Part shown: positions 26,554 through 36,141 of the stretch, in pieces
How positions within the stretch are numbered: the stretch's first letter is position 1
Layout: every line of letters begins with the position of its first letter
From: Chloroflexi bacterium 54-19
Lineage (GTDB): Bacteria; Chloroflexota; Chloroflexia; Chloroheliales; Chloroheliaceae
Direction of reading: 5' to 3'
Assembly: GCA_001898225.1 (NCBI GenBank)
Contig: MKTJ01000036.1
Span: forward strand, 62,001 to 126,000
DNA: 64,000 bases
Made by a program: the position numbers and the translations under genes
The notes under the pieces: generated by a model
Databases searched by the model: none
Told to the model about the DNA's origin: nothing
Seen by the model: only the letters and a program-made list of their open reading frames with translations

Positions 26554-28578
26554 ATGGCAAAGAAAAAAGATACTAAAAAAGACCAACGGCCCAACCGGAC
26601 TATCCAACTGCAATTTGCGGATAAAACCGCCGAGCGATACCTGCAAAGCCAGTTGTCCAAAGGCGAACGGCTTTTTGAAGCCGGGCATTATGACGAAGGG
26701 TTGAAAATCCTCGAACCGCTGGCCCAACGGTACCCCGATAATTTACAGCTTCTGGAGTTGCTGGGTGCAACTTACGGCAGCCTCGGTTACCGGGCCGAAG
26801 CGCAAGCTGCTTTCGAAACAGCCCTGGCTCTACCGGGTCAGAAGGCCGGGATGCTGACCCGTTTCAACCTCATTCAAACCTATATTTTAAGTGACTATCC
26901 CTTCCTGGCCTACGACCTGGCCCAGGAACTGGACTGCCTGGCCCTGGCCCGCGAGACTCGCCAGCCCTCGAACCTGGACATGTGCCGCGATTTAGTCGAA
27001 AACGCCCGCCAGCTTATCGAGAACGCCGCCGAGGAAAATGGCCGCGACCCCCTGGCCTTCGAGCCGGTCGGACGGGCCCACGACCGGGGGCGGCTGGCCC
27101 TGGGCAAAGAGGATTATAGCACCGCCCGCGAATTCTTCGAGGAAGCGGTCCGGCTGGACGGCAAATTAGCCCTGGCCTTGAACAATCTGGCCCTGGCCTG
27201 TCTGCTGGATAACGCCCTACCCGAAGCCGAACAGGCCGCCCGGCGGGTGGTCGAAATAGATCCCGAAAACCGGGCCGCGCTCAGCCTGCTGGTCAGGCTT
27301 GCGGTCATCCGGGGCGACACCACTAACGCCGAAAGTTTTTTGAAACAGTTACAGGATTTACCCAACGCCATGGCTTTCTCTGACCGGATGAAGCTGGCCG
27401 AAGCCCTGGCTGCTCTCGACCGGGACGAGGAATTGCTGGCCCTGGTGCAACCAATTTTAGGGCAAAACCCCGCCGATATTTTGCTGGACGAACCCTCCTA
27501 CGAGGAGTTGGTGACCTTTGGGACAGTCGCGGCGGCGAACCTGAGCCAGAACTTGCTGGCGATGCGTTTTCTCAGTGAAGCCCGCCCCTTCACCCGGCCA
27601 ACCCTGCTTGAGAGGACCCTTTTCGCCCTGGAAAACAACGAACGCGGTCCACGCCAGGACGGGCGGTTCTTCTATTACGACCCGGTGGCGGCCTTTCCCC
27701 CGGCGGCAGCTTATTTCACCGAACTCTCGAGCAGTTTGCAAGAGACCGGCACCACCGATTACCGGGCCGGTTTGCGCCAGTTTTTTAAGGAATTTGGCCT
27801 GGCTGCGCTGGAAGTAGCCGCCTACAAATACTGGATTGACCGCGAACCCTCCCTCGTGGCCGATTTACTGGTGCAGGCCCTGGTTTCTGGCGTGGAAGGC
27901 GGCGAGGAAATGGTCCGCCGGTTAGCCTTCACTCGTAGCGGAGACGATTTGCAGCGCTTAACGGCAGCCAGAGTCTTGCAGGATAACAACTTTATCGGGG
28001 CGGACGAGCGATTGAAAATCTGGTTAGGCCAACGCCTGGCCGTCGGAACATTGGCGGAGCTTGAAAAACGCCAGCGGGAGTTAGCTCAGCGCCCGGCCTC
28101 GCCTGACCTGGACCACCAGACCGCCAGCCAGTTAAACCAGGCCCTCGACGCCATGCGTCAGGGCGACCGAGCCGGGGCCATCACCCGTTATCGTCAGATT
28201 GTCGAGAAAAACCCGCGTCTCAAACAGGCTTACCAGAATTTAGCGGCCCTACTTTCCGGCCAGGGCGATAACGCCGGGGCCATCGGTTATTTACGGCAGG
28301 CCCTGGCAGTTGACCCGGACTATATTCCCGCTCAACTGGCCCTGTCCCAGCTTTTAATTGCCTCAGACCAGCTTGAAGAAGCCGCGAAAATACTAAACTA
28401 TCTCCGGGATAAAAAGGGTGGGTTCTTCCTGGACGAACTGGAAGCTTATTACCTGGCCCTGGCTTCCCTCTATCGTAAGCTGGATAAACCGGATAATGCA
28501 AAGGCCGCCCTACAAGAGTTGTTAGGGATTGACCCCGACAACCGGGCGGCCCAGGCTCTCCTTTCTCAGTTCGAATAA
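26554..28578 (+). CDS. Tetratricopeptide-repeat protein
   Basis: This 674-residue protein consists largely of TPR-like helix pairs, clearest near residues 25-90, 170-260 and in the C-terminal 130 residues (QALDAMRQGDRAGAITRYRQ, GAIGYLRQALAVDPDYIPAQ). The N-terminus is very basic (AKKKDTKKDQRP). No signal peptide, membrane helix or enzymatic domain is visible, so it is a cytoplasmic scaffold of unknown partner. The middle part (about 330-500) has less clear repeats. It stands alone before a strong terminator. Confidence 0.85.
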   Translation: MAKKKDTKKDQRPNRTIQLQFADKTAERYLQSQLSKGERLFEAGHYDEGLKILEPLAQRYPDNLQLLELLGATYGSLGYRAEAQAAFETALALPGQKAGMLTRFNLIQTYILSDYPFLAYDLAQELDCLALARETRQPSNLDMCRDLVENARQLIENAAEENGRDPLAFEPVGRAHDRGRLALGKEDYSTAREFFEEAVRLDGKLALALNNLALACLLDNALPEAEQAARRVVEIDPENRAALSLLVRLAVIRGDTTNAESFLKQLQDLPNAMAFSDRMKLAEALAALDRDEELLALVQPILGQNPADILLDEPSYEELVTFGTVAAANLSQNLLAMRFLSEARPFTRPTLLERTLFALENNERGPRQDGRFFYYDPVAAFPPAAAYFTELSSSLQETGTTDYRAGLRQFFKEFGLAALEVAAYKYWIDREPSLVADLLVQALVSGVEGGEEMVRRLAFTRSGDDLQRLTAARVLQDNNFIGADERLKIWLGQRLAVGTLAELEKRQRELAQRPASPDLDHQTASQLNQALDAMRQGDRAGAITRYRQIVEKNPRLKQAYQNLAALLSGQGDNAGAIGYLRQALAVDPDYIPAQLALSQLLIASDQLEEAAKILNYLRDKKGGFFLDELEAYYLALASLYRKLDKPDNAKAALQELLGIDPDNRAAQALLSQFE

Positions 28579-28593
28579 GTTCTGTTATAAAAT

Positions 28594-28635
28594 AAAACCC
28601 TCCTGTCTGGTTTCGGGCCAGACAGGAGGGTTTTT
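28594..28635. terminator. Strong bidirectional terminator
   Basis: A 13-bp perfect GC-rich stem (CCCTCCTGTCTGG with CCAGACAGGAGGG), extended by AAAA/TTTT, surrounds a 7-base loop. It separates the TPR gene from the converging glycosidase gene. Confidence 0.95.
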
Positions 28636-28639
28636 AAGC

Positions 28640-30199
28640 CTAGTCTTTGGCTATGCGGACCACTTCCAAAATCATGCCTGTGCGCGGCGGCACTTTGAAG
28701 TTTTCAAGCTGCCCACCTGGTAAAATCCGGTAGATGTGGCGGTCCTGGTTACCGGTGTCCATCAGTGTCAGCAAAATGCTATCTTCTTTCAGGTAAGGGC
28801 TATCACCGAGGGCCGGGACGGTCACGGTTTCGTTGCCGGTGTTGAGGGCAATCACCATTTTTTCTTCATTATCCTGACGGCCAAACATGAACAATTGACC
28901 CTCGGCATAGAGCGGGTCGAAAGAACCACGCCGGAGGGCCGGGTGGTCGTGCCGGGCGTCAGTCGCCTTCTTAAAGAACGATTGGAGCGAGGTATTCCAG
29001 CGCGCCTTGTCCCAGGGGAACGCGCGGCGGCTATCGGGGTCTTTGCCACCACCCAGGCCTATTTCGTCGCCATAATAGATACAAGGCGCTCCCGGATAGG
29101 ACATCTGGAACAGGGTCGCCAGCCGCAAGGCGCTTTCGTCACCCCGTGCAATGTTGATATAACGGGCGGTATCGTGGCTGTTAAGCAGGTTTAGCTGGGC
29201 CCCGGTTATTTCTTTGGGGTAGAGCGAAAGCAGGTCGAGAATAGCTCGCTGAAAAGTCTTGGCGTCAACCCGTTCCAACCAGCCACTGATGCCGGTGCCG
29301 TCAAGCGCACCGAAGTCAATATCCTGGACGAAGAAAGCGAGGCAACAGCGCGTAAACAGGTAGTTCATAACGCTGTCGAACTGGTCACCCTGCAACCAGC
29401 GGCTGGCGTTGGTCCAGATTTCACCACAGATATAGGCCTCCGGGTTAACCGATTTCACCTGGCGGCGGAACTCGCGCCAGAATTCGTCATCGTTAATTTC
29501 TTCGGGAACATCGAGCCGCCAGCCGTCAATCCCGAATTCCAGCCAGTAACGCCCAACCGACCAGAGGAATTCGCGGACAGCCTTGGTTGAAGTGTTGAAC
29601 TTGGGCAGGGCCGGGAGGTTCCACCAGGCGGCATAGTTGGGATAATCGGTATAAGCCCGGACCGGGAAATCCGAGAAATAAAACCAATCCAGGTAAGGTG
29701 AGGCGTGCCCGTTTTCAAGAGCGTGGTTGAACTGGTAAAAACCCCGGCTGGCATGGTTGAAAACGCCATCCAGTATTACCCGGATGCCCCGCGTGTGGGC
29801 GACATCGAGCAGCTTGCGCAGGGCCGCGTTACCACCAAGAATCGGGTCGACCTGAAAATAATCGTGGGTGTGGTAACGATGGTTTGCGGCGGAGGCAAAA
29901 ATCGGGTTCAAATAGATGGCCGTAATTCCAAGGTCAGCCAGGTAATCAATATTTTCCGCGATGCCAACCAGGTCGCCACCCTTGTAGCCATAAGTGGTCG
30001 GCGGGGTATCCCAGGGTTCCAGGTTAGAGGGCTTGGCAACTGTTTCTGAACGAGCAAAACGGTCGGGGAAAATCTGGTAGAAAACAGCATCTTTGACCCA
30101 TTCCGGGGTGCGCGCTTCGACCGGTGAAGCGAAAGCCGGGTCAACCGCCGGATTAACTGCCGGGTTAGACTGGGATGTTTTGTCAAGCCTATCTGTCAA
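28640..30199 (-). CDS. GH13 alpha-glycosidase (cyclomaltodextrinase/neopullulanase-like)
   Basis: This 519-residue enzyme has the GH13 barrel: VFYQIFPDRFARS, DGVFNHAS, GWRLDV (nucleophile Asp230), CGEIW (acid/base Glu260) and NSHDTAR (Asp343). GYKGGDLVGI and the DYLADLGITAIYLNPIF stretch are typical of neopullulanase-like enzymes. The N-terminal beta domain of cyclomaltodextrinases is absent and there is no signal peptide, so it is probably intracellular and acts on maltodextrins or glycogen fragments. The start appears to be TTG at 30199, with AAAGG upstream. No sugar transporter is adjacent. Confidence 0.9.
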   Translation of the reverse strand: MTDRLDKTSQSNPAVNPAVDPAFASPVEARTPEWVKDAVFYQIFPDRFARSETVAKPSNLEPWDTPPTTYGYKGGDLVGIAENIDYLADLGITAIYLNPIFASAANHRYHTHDYFQVDPILGGNAALRKLLDVAHTRGIRVILDGVFNHASRGFYQFNHALENGHASPYLDWFYFSDFPVRAYTDYPNYAAWWNLPALPKFNTSTKAVREFLWSVGRYWLEFGIDGWRLDVPEEINDDEFWREFRRQVKSVNPEAYICGEIWTNASRWLQGDQFDSVMNYLFTRCCLAFFVQDIDFGALDGTGISGWLERVDAKTFQRAILDLLSLYPKEITGAQLNLLNSHDTARYINIARGDESALRLATLFQMSYPGAPCIYYGDEIGLGGGKDPDSRRAFPWDKARWNTSLQSFFKKATDARHDHPALRRGSFDPLYAEGQLFMFGRQDNEEKMVIALNTGNETVTVPALGDSPYLKEDSILLTLMDTGNQDRHIYRILPGGQLENFKVPPRTGMILEVVRIAKD

Positions 30200-30309
30200 A
30201 ATTCAAACCTTTCTATAAATGAAGGTAAAAGTTTTAGTGTTGTGATAAAAATTAGTACGTTGGATACCCTAAAATGTGCAAATAGTCAAATCTTTTGCCT
30301 TATCCCAAT

Positions 30310-32184
30310 TTAGCCCTCTTTTGGTGTCCCCGGTTGGCCCACCTGTGGAGGCACCGGCAAACCCGCCAATCGCATAATTACCAGCGCGTTCGTGGTCGGG
30401 GAAGGGCCTTGCCGTAATTTATAATCGAAACGCAACTGGTCACCCTCCACCTCCTCGCGGAAATGGTAATTATGGATAAGCGGGTTAAGCTCGGCCAGGT
30501 GAATCAGTTCTAGGTCATGCGTTGAAACCAGACCTACACAACGACTTCCGGCCAAAGCTTGCAAATAAGACCGGCTACCTGTCAGGCGTTCCCGGTTGTT
30601 GGTGCCCCGGAAGATTTCATCAATCAAAAAAAAGACCGGGCGTGGGTCAGGGTCACGGACTGCGTCGAGCAGGGCTTTCAGGCGTCTGACTTCGGCATAA
30701 AAATAAGAAAAACCATCGGTCAACGAATCGCTTACTTTGATACAACCAAAAAGCCGGAACAAACCGGCGCTAAGGTGTTCAGCATCGACCGGGCCACCCG
30801 CATAAGCCAGGCAAAGATTGACACCCACTGCCTTCAAGAAAGAACTTTTCCCGGCCATGTTCGAGCCGGTAATAATCGTCATCTCCCCCATCTTTTCCAT
30901 GCTAAAACTGTTACGAACCTTTTCTTCAGCCGGAATCATGGGGTGGCCGAGTTGGTCGGCCCGGAAGATGGTTAGCTTGTCCTCCGCCAGGGCCAGGGAG
31001 GGGAAAGTATAGCCCTTGTTCAGCCAGCCAAAATTTGCCAGGGAATTCAAACTTTCCAGTTCAAACCAGACTTCCAACCAACCCGGTAACTGTTTTTCCA
31101 GGTCAGCTTTGCGCTTTAGGATCTCCCGGCAAAAGTAGAACCTCCACGGCACCAGGGCATTTAGAACCAACCAGAGCGGGTAATTGCGCTGGATGGTAAT
31201 GCCAATGACCACCCACTCCAGGCCGCGCAACTGGCGCGAAGGTCGGGCCGCTTTGTTCAACAGGGGCGCGAGCAATTCCTTGAGTCGCCGGTTTGCACCA
31301 TAGCGGTAAGTTTCCAGGTAACCAAAGACCGGTCGCAGGCGAGCCAATCCGTCCCGCAAATTATAAGCTTCGTAAAAGAGGTCATCGGTATCGCGGCCCT
31401 TCACATTGTAAACGATGACATAAACCACGAAGGTGGCAATCCAGAGCGGCGGGACCATACCAAAACGGTTCAGGACAAACAAGCCTATATTTAAGGCCGC
31501 CAGGACGGATAGGGCCACCAGGGTTGGCGTCAGGTTTAGCGAGGTAGTGTGGCGGCGCAGCCAATCCAGCAAGCGTTGCCCTTCCCAGCGCACACCCGTC
31601 TTCAAATCGGAAGAATTCAGGGTAGCCTGTAACCACAGTTTTTCGCGAAAAAGAGCCAATGGGACCAGTTCTTTGACCAACTCCTGGCGGCGTGTGGTAG
31701 CAACCAGGTCCGGGTGAGTCTGGGTCAGCCAATCGCGCAATCGCAGGCTGGCCTCACGGCTGGTTGCTGTATCGAGCAGACGATGGACCGAGCGAGGACC
31801 GGAAATGTCCAGGTCAATCTCGAAAGGGTGGTCGGGTAGGGTTGGAACCTGCGGGTCGGGCAGGGCCGACCAATCCAGGTTCAGGCGGGCCAGTTGCAAC
31901 CTTTTCAAACCAAGCCAGCCGTTCAAACGCGCGATACTATGGTCGAGACGGCGGTGATAGCGGGCCACGACATTAAAAATAATAAAAGTGCCCACCAGAA
32001 GCGGCCAACCCAACCAGCCACTCACAAAATAAAACCCCGCCAGGGCCACCAGGATACCACCCACGAACAAGGCCAACCTGGACCAGGCGTAACGGTTGCT
32101 AATGGCGCGCCGGGCAACCAGTAAACGTTCCAGGCGGCCAATTTGCCGTTCCAACCGGGTCCGGCGGCTTTTGTAATCGGTCAA
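30310..32184 (-). CDS. MutS-related ATPase with membrane helices
   Basis: The C-terminal third of this 624-residue protein is a MutS-type ATPase: Walker A GSNMAGKSS (about 440-448), Walker B FFLIDEIFRGTNN and LVSTHDLEL. The mismatch-recognition domain of MutS is missing. Two hydrophobic hairpins (about 34-75 and 225-262) predict four membrane helices, so mismatch repair is unlikely; such membrane MutS homologues are widespread and of unknown role. The start appears to be TTG. Neighbours give no functional hint. Confidence 0.85.
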   Translation of the reverse strand: MTDYKSRRTRLERQIGRLERLLVARRAISNRYAWSRLALFVGGILVALAGFYFVSGWLGWPLLVGTFIIFNVVARYHRRLDHSIARLNGWLGLKRLQLARLNLDWSALPDPQVPTLPDHPFEIDLDISGPRSVHRLLDTATSREASLRLRDWLTQTHPDLVATTRRQELVKELVPLALFREKLWLQATLNSSDLKTGVRWEGQRLLDWLRRHTTSLNLTPTLVALSVLAALNIGLFVLNRFGMVPPLWIATFVVYVIVYNVKGRDTDDLFYEAYNLRDGLARLRPVFGYLETYRYGANRRLKELLAPLLNKAARPSRQLRGLEWVVIGITIQRNYPLWLVLNALVPWRFYFCREILKRKADLEKQLPGWLEVWFELESLNSLANFGWLNKGYTFPSLALAEDKLTIFRADQLGHPMIPAEEKVRNSFSMEKMGEMTIITGSNMAGKSSFLKAVGVNLCLAYAGGPVDAEHLSAGLFRLFGCIKVSDSLTDGFSYFYAEVRRLKALLDAVRDPDPRPVFFLIDEIFRGTNNRERLTGSRSYLQALAGSRCVGLVSTHDLELIHLAELNPLIHNYHFREEVEGDQLRFDYKLRQGPSPTTNALVIMRLAGLPVPPQVGQPGTPKEG

Positions 32185-32344
32185 AATTTCCAGTTTCCGT
32201 TAAATCTACAAAACATCCTGGCGGTTGCGGCTAATATGCCGGGAATCCGATAAGCCGCCAATAGAACCTATAGTTTAGGCTATTTCAGCTTAAACCACAA
32301 CTCAGGATTGCCTGGGATAATATAAATTTTGGATGAATTTTGAG

Positions 32345-33118
32345 TTAGAGGCTTACTCTGCCCCCGGCGACGTCGATAGTGAGGCCGGTCAACCAGCTTG
32401 CTGCCTCCGAAGCCAGGAAAAGCGTTGTTGCCGCAACATCATAAGTTTCACCAAGCCGTTGCAACGGGAAGAACCGGGCGGTCTGTTCCTGTTGCTCTTT
32501 TGGCATGTTTTGCTGGACCTTTTCGGTCACAATTAGTGAGGGCGCCAGGCAATTGACCCTGATACCGAATTTCCCCATATCGGCGGCAAGGTGGCGGGAA
32601 AACATAATTATCCCGGCTTTTGCGGCGGAATAGGGGGCCGAAGCAGGACCGGGTAGGCGGCCTGCGCTTGAAGCCATCGTGATAACCGAGCCGCGTTTCT
32701 CCTTAACCATACCGGGGAGGAAACTTTTGGTAACGAGGAAGGTTGCCGTCAGGTTAGTATCAATTACAGCTTTCCAGCGTTCTTCGCTAATTTCCAGGGT
32801 CGGGACCGGTTCACCTCCACTCCCCGCAAAAACGGCCAGGATATGCGGTACACCCCAGGCTTGCTCGACCTCCTGCCGCATCCGTTCGACCGCGGCCGAG
32901 TCGGTTGTATCAGCGGCAATTCCCATCGCCTCGCCGCCCTCGGCCCGGATATCCGCGACCACTTTATCGATAGCCGCCTGGTCCCGGCCATTTACAGCTA
33001 CTTTAACCCCGTTTCGCGCCAGTTGGCGGGCCGTTTCTGCCCCAATACCACGCGAACCACCAGTTACAACCGCCACCTTTCCAGCTAAATCAGGGTAAAC
33101 CGGGTACTTTTGACTCAT
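32345..33118 (-). CDS. Short-chain dehydrogenase/reductase (SDR)
   Basis: This 257-residue classical SDR has the cofactor motif TGGSRGIG near the N-terminus, a catalytic serine in MASSAGR, the YSAAK catalytic Tyr/Lys pair and a C-terminal LTIDVAGG. It probably reduces or oxidises a small carbonyl or alcohol with NAD(P). I start it at ATG 33118 (MSQKYPV) because GGAGGTTGAT lies immediately upstream; the frame extends six codons further. It is divergent from a TetR regulator across a gap with palindromes, so it may be its target. Confidence 0.92.
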   Translation of the reverse strand: MSQKYPVYPDLAGKVAVVTGGSRGIGAETARQLARNGVKVAVNGRDQAAIDKVVADIRAEGGEAMGIAADTTDSAAVERMRQEVEQAWGVPHILAVFAGSGGEPVPTLEISEERWKAVIDTNLTATFLVTKSFLPGMVKEKRGSVITMASSAGRLPGPASAPYSAAKAGIIMFSRHLAADMGKFGIRVNCLAPSLIVTEKVQQNMPKEQQEQTARFFPLQRLGETYDVAATTLFLASEAASWLTGLTIDVAGGRVSL

Positions 33119-33207
33119 TATCAACCTCCAGTCCATTTTTCCTATTGATTCAAATCACGTTGTGCATAATTATTTAATTGAGACCTGTTAAAGGGCCGGA
33201 AATACCT

Positions 33208-33308
33208 CCAATTCCTAGAACTGGAAGTCCCGGTTCTTTACAGGCTTAAGCCGAGGGCCTAATATATAAGCCAACCAAATCATTTATTTAGTCATACAGA
33301 TTGTATGA
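33208..33308. promoter_or_regulatory. Candidate TetR operators in the SDR/TetR divergent gap
   Basis: A perfect palindrome TCATACA-GAT-TGTATGA (33292-33308) lies 27 bases before the TetR start. A second, imperfect dyad CCAATTC-CTA-GAACTGG (33208-33224, one mismatch) lies closer to the SDR. The first is a typical TetR-type operator length. Confidence 0.65.
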
Positions 33309-33335
33309 TTAATTCTTTGAAGGAGTCAAGCTTTT

Positions 33336-33962
33336 ATGAGTCCTCGCGCCTACCGCCTGGGCCAACGCCAGGTCACGACCGAACAGACCAGGGCTAAAAT
33401 TATCGAAGCCACCCGTGAATTATTAGCCAACCCCGAAGGGCTTAACGGTTTCTCGATTGAAGCGGTCGCACGGCAGGCGGACGTAGCCCGTATGACCGTC
33501 TATTACCAGTTTAGTTCTAAAACGGGCTTGCTCGAAGCCCTGTGCGATAGCCTGGCAAATAAGGGTGGGATGGGTCAGGCCCAGATGCGCAACATCTTTA
33601 TGCAGGCGGACCCGCTGGTGGGATTGGCCGAATTAGTAAATATTTTTAGTCGTTTCTGGGAGGCTGACCGGCTGGTAAACCGGCGGCTGCGGGGGTTGGC
33701 CGCAATCGACCCAGAATTCGACCAGGTGATTAGTTCTCGGAACGAAGGTCGCCGCAAAGCCTTGACGGTACTTTTGCAGCGGATTGAGAGTGCCGGGCAT
33801 GCCCTGGCGGCTCCTGCCGGGGAACTGGTCAATATCCTCTTTTCACTGACAAGTTTTGAATTTTTTGATAGTTTAGCCGGACCAGAGCGGCGTGCAGATG
33901 AGGTCGCGCCCACGGTATACCGGCTGGCCCTGGCGGCTTTAGGCTTAGCCGGTACGGCCTGA
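33336..33962 (+). CDS. TetR-family transcriptional regulator
   Basis: This 208-residue regulator has the N-terminal TetR helix-turn-helix (RAKIIEATRELLAN, FSIEAVARQADVARMTVYYQFSSKTGLLEAL). The C-terminal ligand domain is generic. AGGAG is 10 bases before ATG. It is divergent from the SDR gene and a perfect dyad lies in its own promoter region, so it probably represses itself and perhaps the SDR. The ligand is unknown. Confidence 0.93.
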   Translation: MSPRAYRLGQRQVTTEQTRAKIIEATRELLANPEGLNGFSIEAVARQADVARMTVYYQFSSKTGLLEALCDSLANKGGMGQAQMRNIFMQADPLVGLAELVNIFSRFWEADRLVNRRLRGLAAIDPEFDQVISSRNEGRRKALTVLLQRIESAGHALAAPAGELVNILFSLTSFEFFDSLAGPERRADEVAPTVYRLALAALGLAGTA

Positions 33963-34167
33963 GCAAAGGTTGGTTCGTGAAGATTGTCGCCGCAAATTCC
34001 CATATTTAAGAAAAATCTTATAAAGATTTAACAGTTTTCTTAGAATTAACCAGTAAACTAACCCCTAAAGTTGCTATTTGTAACGGTATCTGGCTGCTTA
34101 TTATCTTAATGGCTTGTAATCCTTTTTGGGTTCTCGTAATTATTTCAACTTTTGGAAAATATTATAG

Positions 34168-35646
34168 ATGTTAGAAAAGTTTTATCGCGATAACACCCGC
34201 CTGACAACCGACCTGGTGATGATTTTATTCAGCCTGGCAGGCTGTTACCTGGCTTCCCTTTATGGGGCCGGAAGTTTTAACGAAAGCGTATCCCTGGGGT
34301 TAGGTTATGTTTCCCTTATCCTCCTGACGGCGACCCTCCTTATCGGTCCCATCAATTTGCTCCGCAAACGCAAAAACCCGGTCAATATTAACCTGCGGCG
34401 TGATACTGGCATTTGGTGTGGGATTACCGCCCTGGTCCACGTGGTCTTCTCCCTCCAACTGACCCCTGGTAAGAGCATTTTTGCTTATTTCACAGGGGAC
34501 AGTATTTCGGGGTTCGGGCTCTTTGAAGGCGGTAACGTTGTGGGGCTGGTAGCGACCCTGGTTATGGTCGCCCTGCTCATCACTTCCAACCAGATTTCCT
34601 TAAAGTTGCTCAAAGGCAAACGTTGGAAGCTGATTCAGCGCTTTAACTACCCTTTAATGCTGCTGGTGCTGGTCCATACGGTCGCCCTGCAAGTTGCGAA
34701 CCTGCGGGAAGGCTTTTTCTTCTGGGGCACGATGGGGGTCTCGCTGGCGGTCGTGATTGCCCAGACCTTTGGTGTCATCACCACTATCCGGCGGTCAAAT
34801 GAGCGCAAGAATATTCATTCACAGCCGCTCGCTCCTATCGCTACGGCTTATAGCCCGGTAATGGCGGCCCCAGGCCACATTACAATGGCCCGGCGGCGTT
34901 TCTTGACCGTGACCGGGGCAACCTTGCTGGGTGGGGTCGTAGTAAGCGGCACCGCCGGGTACTTTATAGGCCGCTCTCAGGCCGGGGTTTCTGGTCAGGT
35001 CCAGACGGAGGTATTACCAAACACCCCTATGCCCGCCCAAACCCAAAACCCGGTTCCGAGCCAGGGCCAGGCCGGTGGTTTCCAGGGAAATACCGGGTTT
35101 AACCAGGGCAACCAGGGCCAAAACAACTTTAATAGAGGTAAAGGAGGGTTTGACCGGCGCGGTGGGTTCAGCCAGGGGAATAATTCCGGTGTAGAGGGTG
35201 GAAATGGTTCGGCAAACACCAACAACGCGACCCAGCCTGCTTCACCTGTTACTCCAACGGCCCAGGCCAGTGCCACCCAACCGGCCAGCACCAGCGCCCA
35301 GGCAAGTTCCGCCACCACTGCTAGTTCTTCCGGTCGGACACTGGTACTGGGCACCATGTCCTCCCTTGGAGTAGGTAAGGCACTCGAATTTACCACGCCC
35401 GATACCAACGAACCAGCCTTCCTCATCCACGAGAAGGACGGCTCGGTCAAGGCTTTTAACGGACTTTGCACCCACCGGCCCTATAAGCTTGTCTATAATG
35501 AGTCGTCGCAAGAACTGGTCTGTAATTTACACGGCGTTCCTTTTAACATCATTACGGGTGCGCCGACTCGCAGCCCGGCCCGAACCGCGCTCAGCGCTTA
35601 CAAAGTCCACGTGGACGGCCAGAACATCGTTTACGACATTTCGTAA
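34168..35646 (+). CDS. Ferric-reductase-like membrane protein fused to a Rieske iron-sulfur domain
   Basis: Residues 1-220 of this 492-residue protein form about six membrane helices with histidines suited to heme b (ALVHVVF, VLVHTVAL), like the YedZ/MsrQ and ferric-reductase group. An internal twin-arginine motif (ARRRFLTVTG, 241-250) precedes one more helix, then a Gly/Asn/Gln- and Ala/Ser/Thr-rich linker of about 115 residues. The C-terminus is a Rieske domain: CTH (434-436) and CNLH (452-455) ligate a 2Fe-2S cluster. It probably passes electrons between heme and Rieske centre on the outer face. No partner oxidoreductase is adjacent. Confidence 0.88.
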   Translation: MLEKFYRDNTRLTTDLVMILFSLAGCYLASLYGAGSFNESVSLGLGYVSLILLTATLLIGPINLLRKRKNPVNINLRRDTGIWCGITALVHVVFSLQLTPGKSIFAYFTGDSISGFGLFEGGNVVGLVATLVMVALLITSNQISLKLLKGKRWKLIQRFNYPLMLLVLVHTVALQVANLREGFFFWGTMGVSLAVVIAQTFGVITTIRRSNERKNIHSQPLAPIATAYSPVMAAPGHITMARRRFLTVTGATLLGGVVVSGTAGYFIGRSQAGVSGQVQTEVLPNTPMPAQTQNPVPSQGQAGGFQGNTGFNQGNQGQNNFNRGKGGFDRRGGFSQGNNSGVEGGNGSANTNNATQPASPVTPTAQASATQPASTSAQASSATTASSSGRTLVLGTMSSLGVGKALEFTTPDTNEPAFLIHEKDGSVKAFNGLCTHRPYKLVYNESSQELVCNLHGVPFNIITGAPTRSPARTALSAYKVHVDGQNIVYDIS

Positions 35647-35658
35647 ACTACCAAAAAG

Positions 35659-35704
35659 AAAAGAGGTCGAAACCAATTCTCTAGAAAGGTTTCGACCTCT
35701 TTTT
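35659..35704. terminator. Bidirectional terminator
   Basis: AAAGAGGTCGAAACC (35660-35674) pairs perfectly with GGTTTCGACCTCTTT (35688-35702), with A and T runs outside. It separates the Rieske fusion gene from the converging membrane-protein gene. Confidence 0.93.
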
Positions 35705-35712
35705 GATTATTA

Positions 35713-36141
35713 TTACTTGAAGGCTTTGCGTGAGAATTTGACGATGCGGAAACCCTGGTAACCGTGACCCAGGGCGGCCCCGACGTTAATTAATTTGGTC
35801 GGGAAACTGGTCCCTTTGAGGGCGAGAAGTGAATAGGCCAGGTAAAAGAGGCTGTAAGCAACCAGGGCAATACCCTGGACTAGCCCGGCAGACCCGGCTC
35901 CTTTGCGGTTTTTACGGATAGCCTGCAACATCGCCAGGACGCCGGTAACGCTAATTACGGCGTCAAAAGCGACATAGCCCGGTCCCCACTGTTGGAGTGT
36001 TTCGGGGTTAGCTTTTATTTTACCGGCAACCTTTTCGGCAAATTTTTTGTCAGAGGTGAGGACCAATTGGCGCCCAAGTTCGGCTGATTTGCCAAGGGCC
36101 AGGAGCCCAATCATACCTTCATCAATGCGTCGTGTATTCAT
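35713..36141 (-). CDS. Small membrane protein of unknown function
   Basis: This 142-residue protein has hydrophobic segments near residues 8-25, 55-75 and 85-108, separated by basic stretches, and a basic C-terminus (RIVKFSRKAFK). I do not recognise a family. It is a single-gene unit ending at a bidirectional terminator. Coding is supported by clean frame, start with an AGAAAG ribosome site, and codon usage like its neighbours. Confidence 0.7.
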   Translation of the reverse strand: MNTRRIDEGMIGLLALGKSAELGRQLVLTSDKKFAEKVAGKIKANPETLQQWGPGYVAFDAVISVTGVLAMLQAIRKNRKGAGSAGLVQGIALVAYSLFYLAYSLLALKGTSFPTKLINVGAALGHGYQGFRIVKFSRKAFK

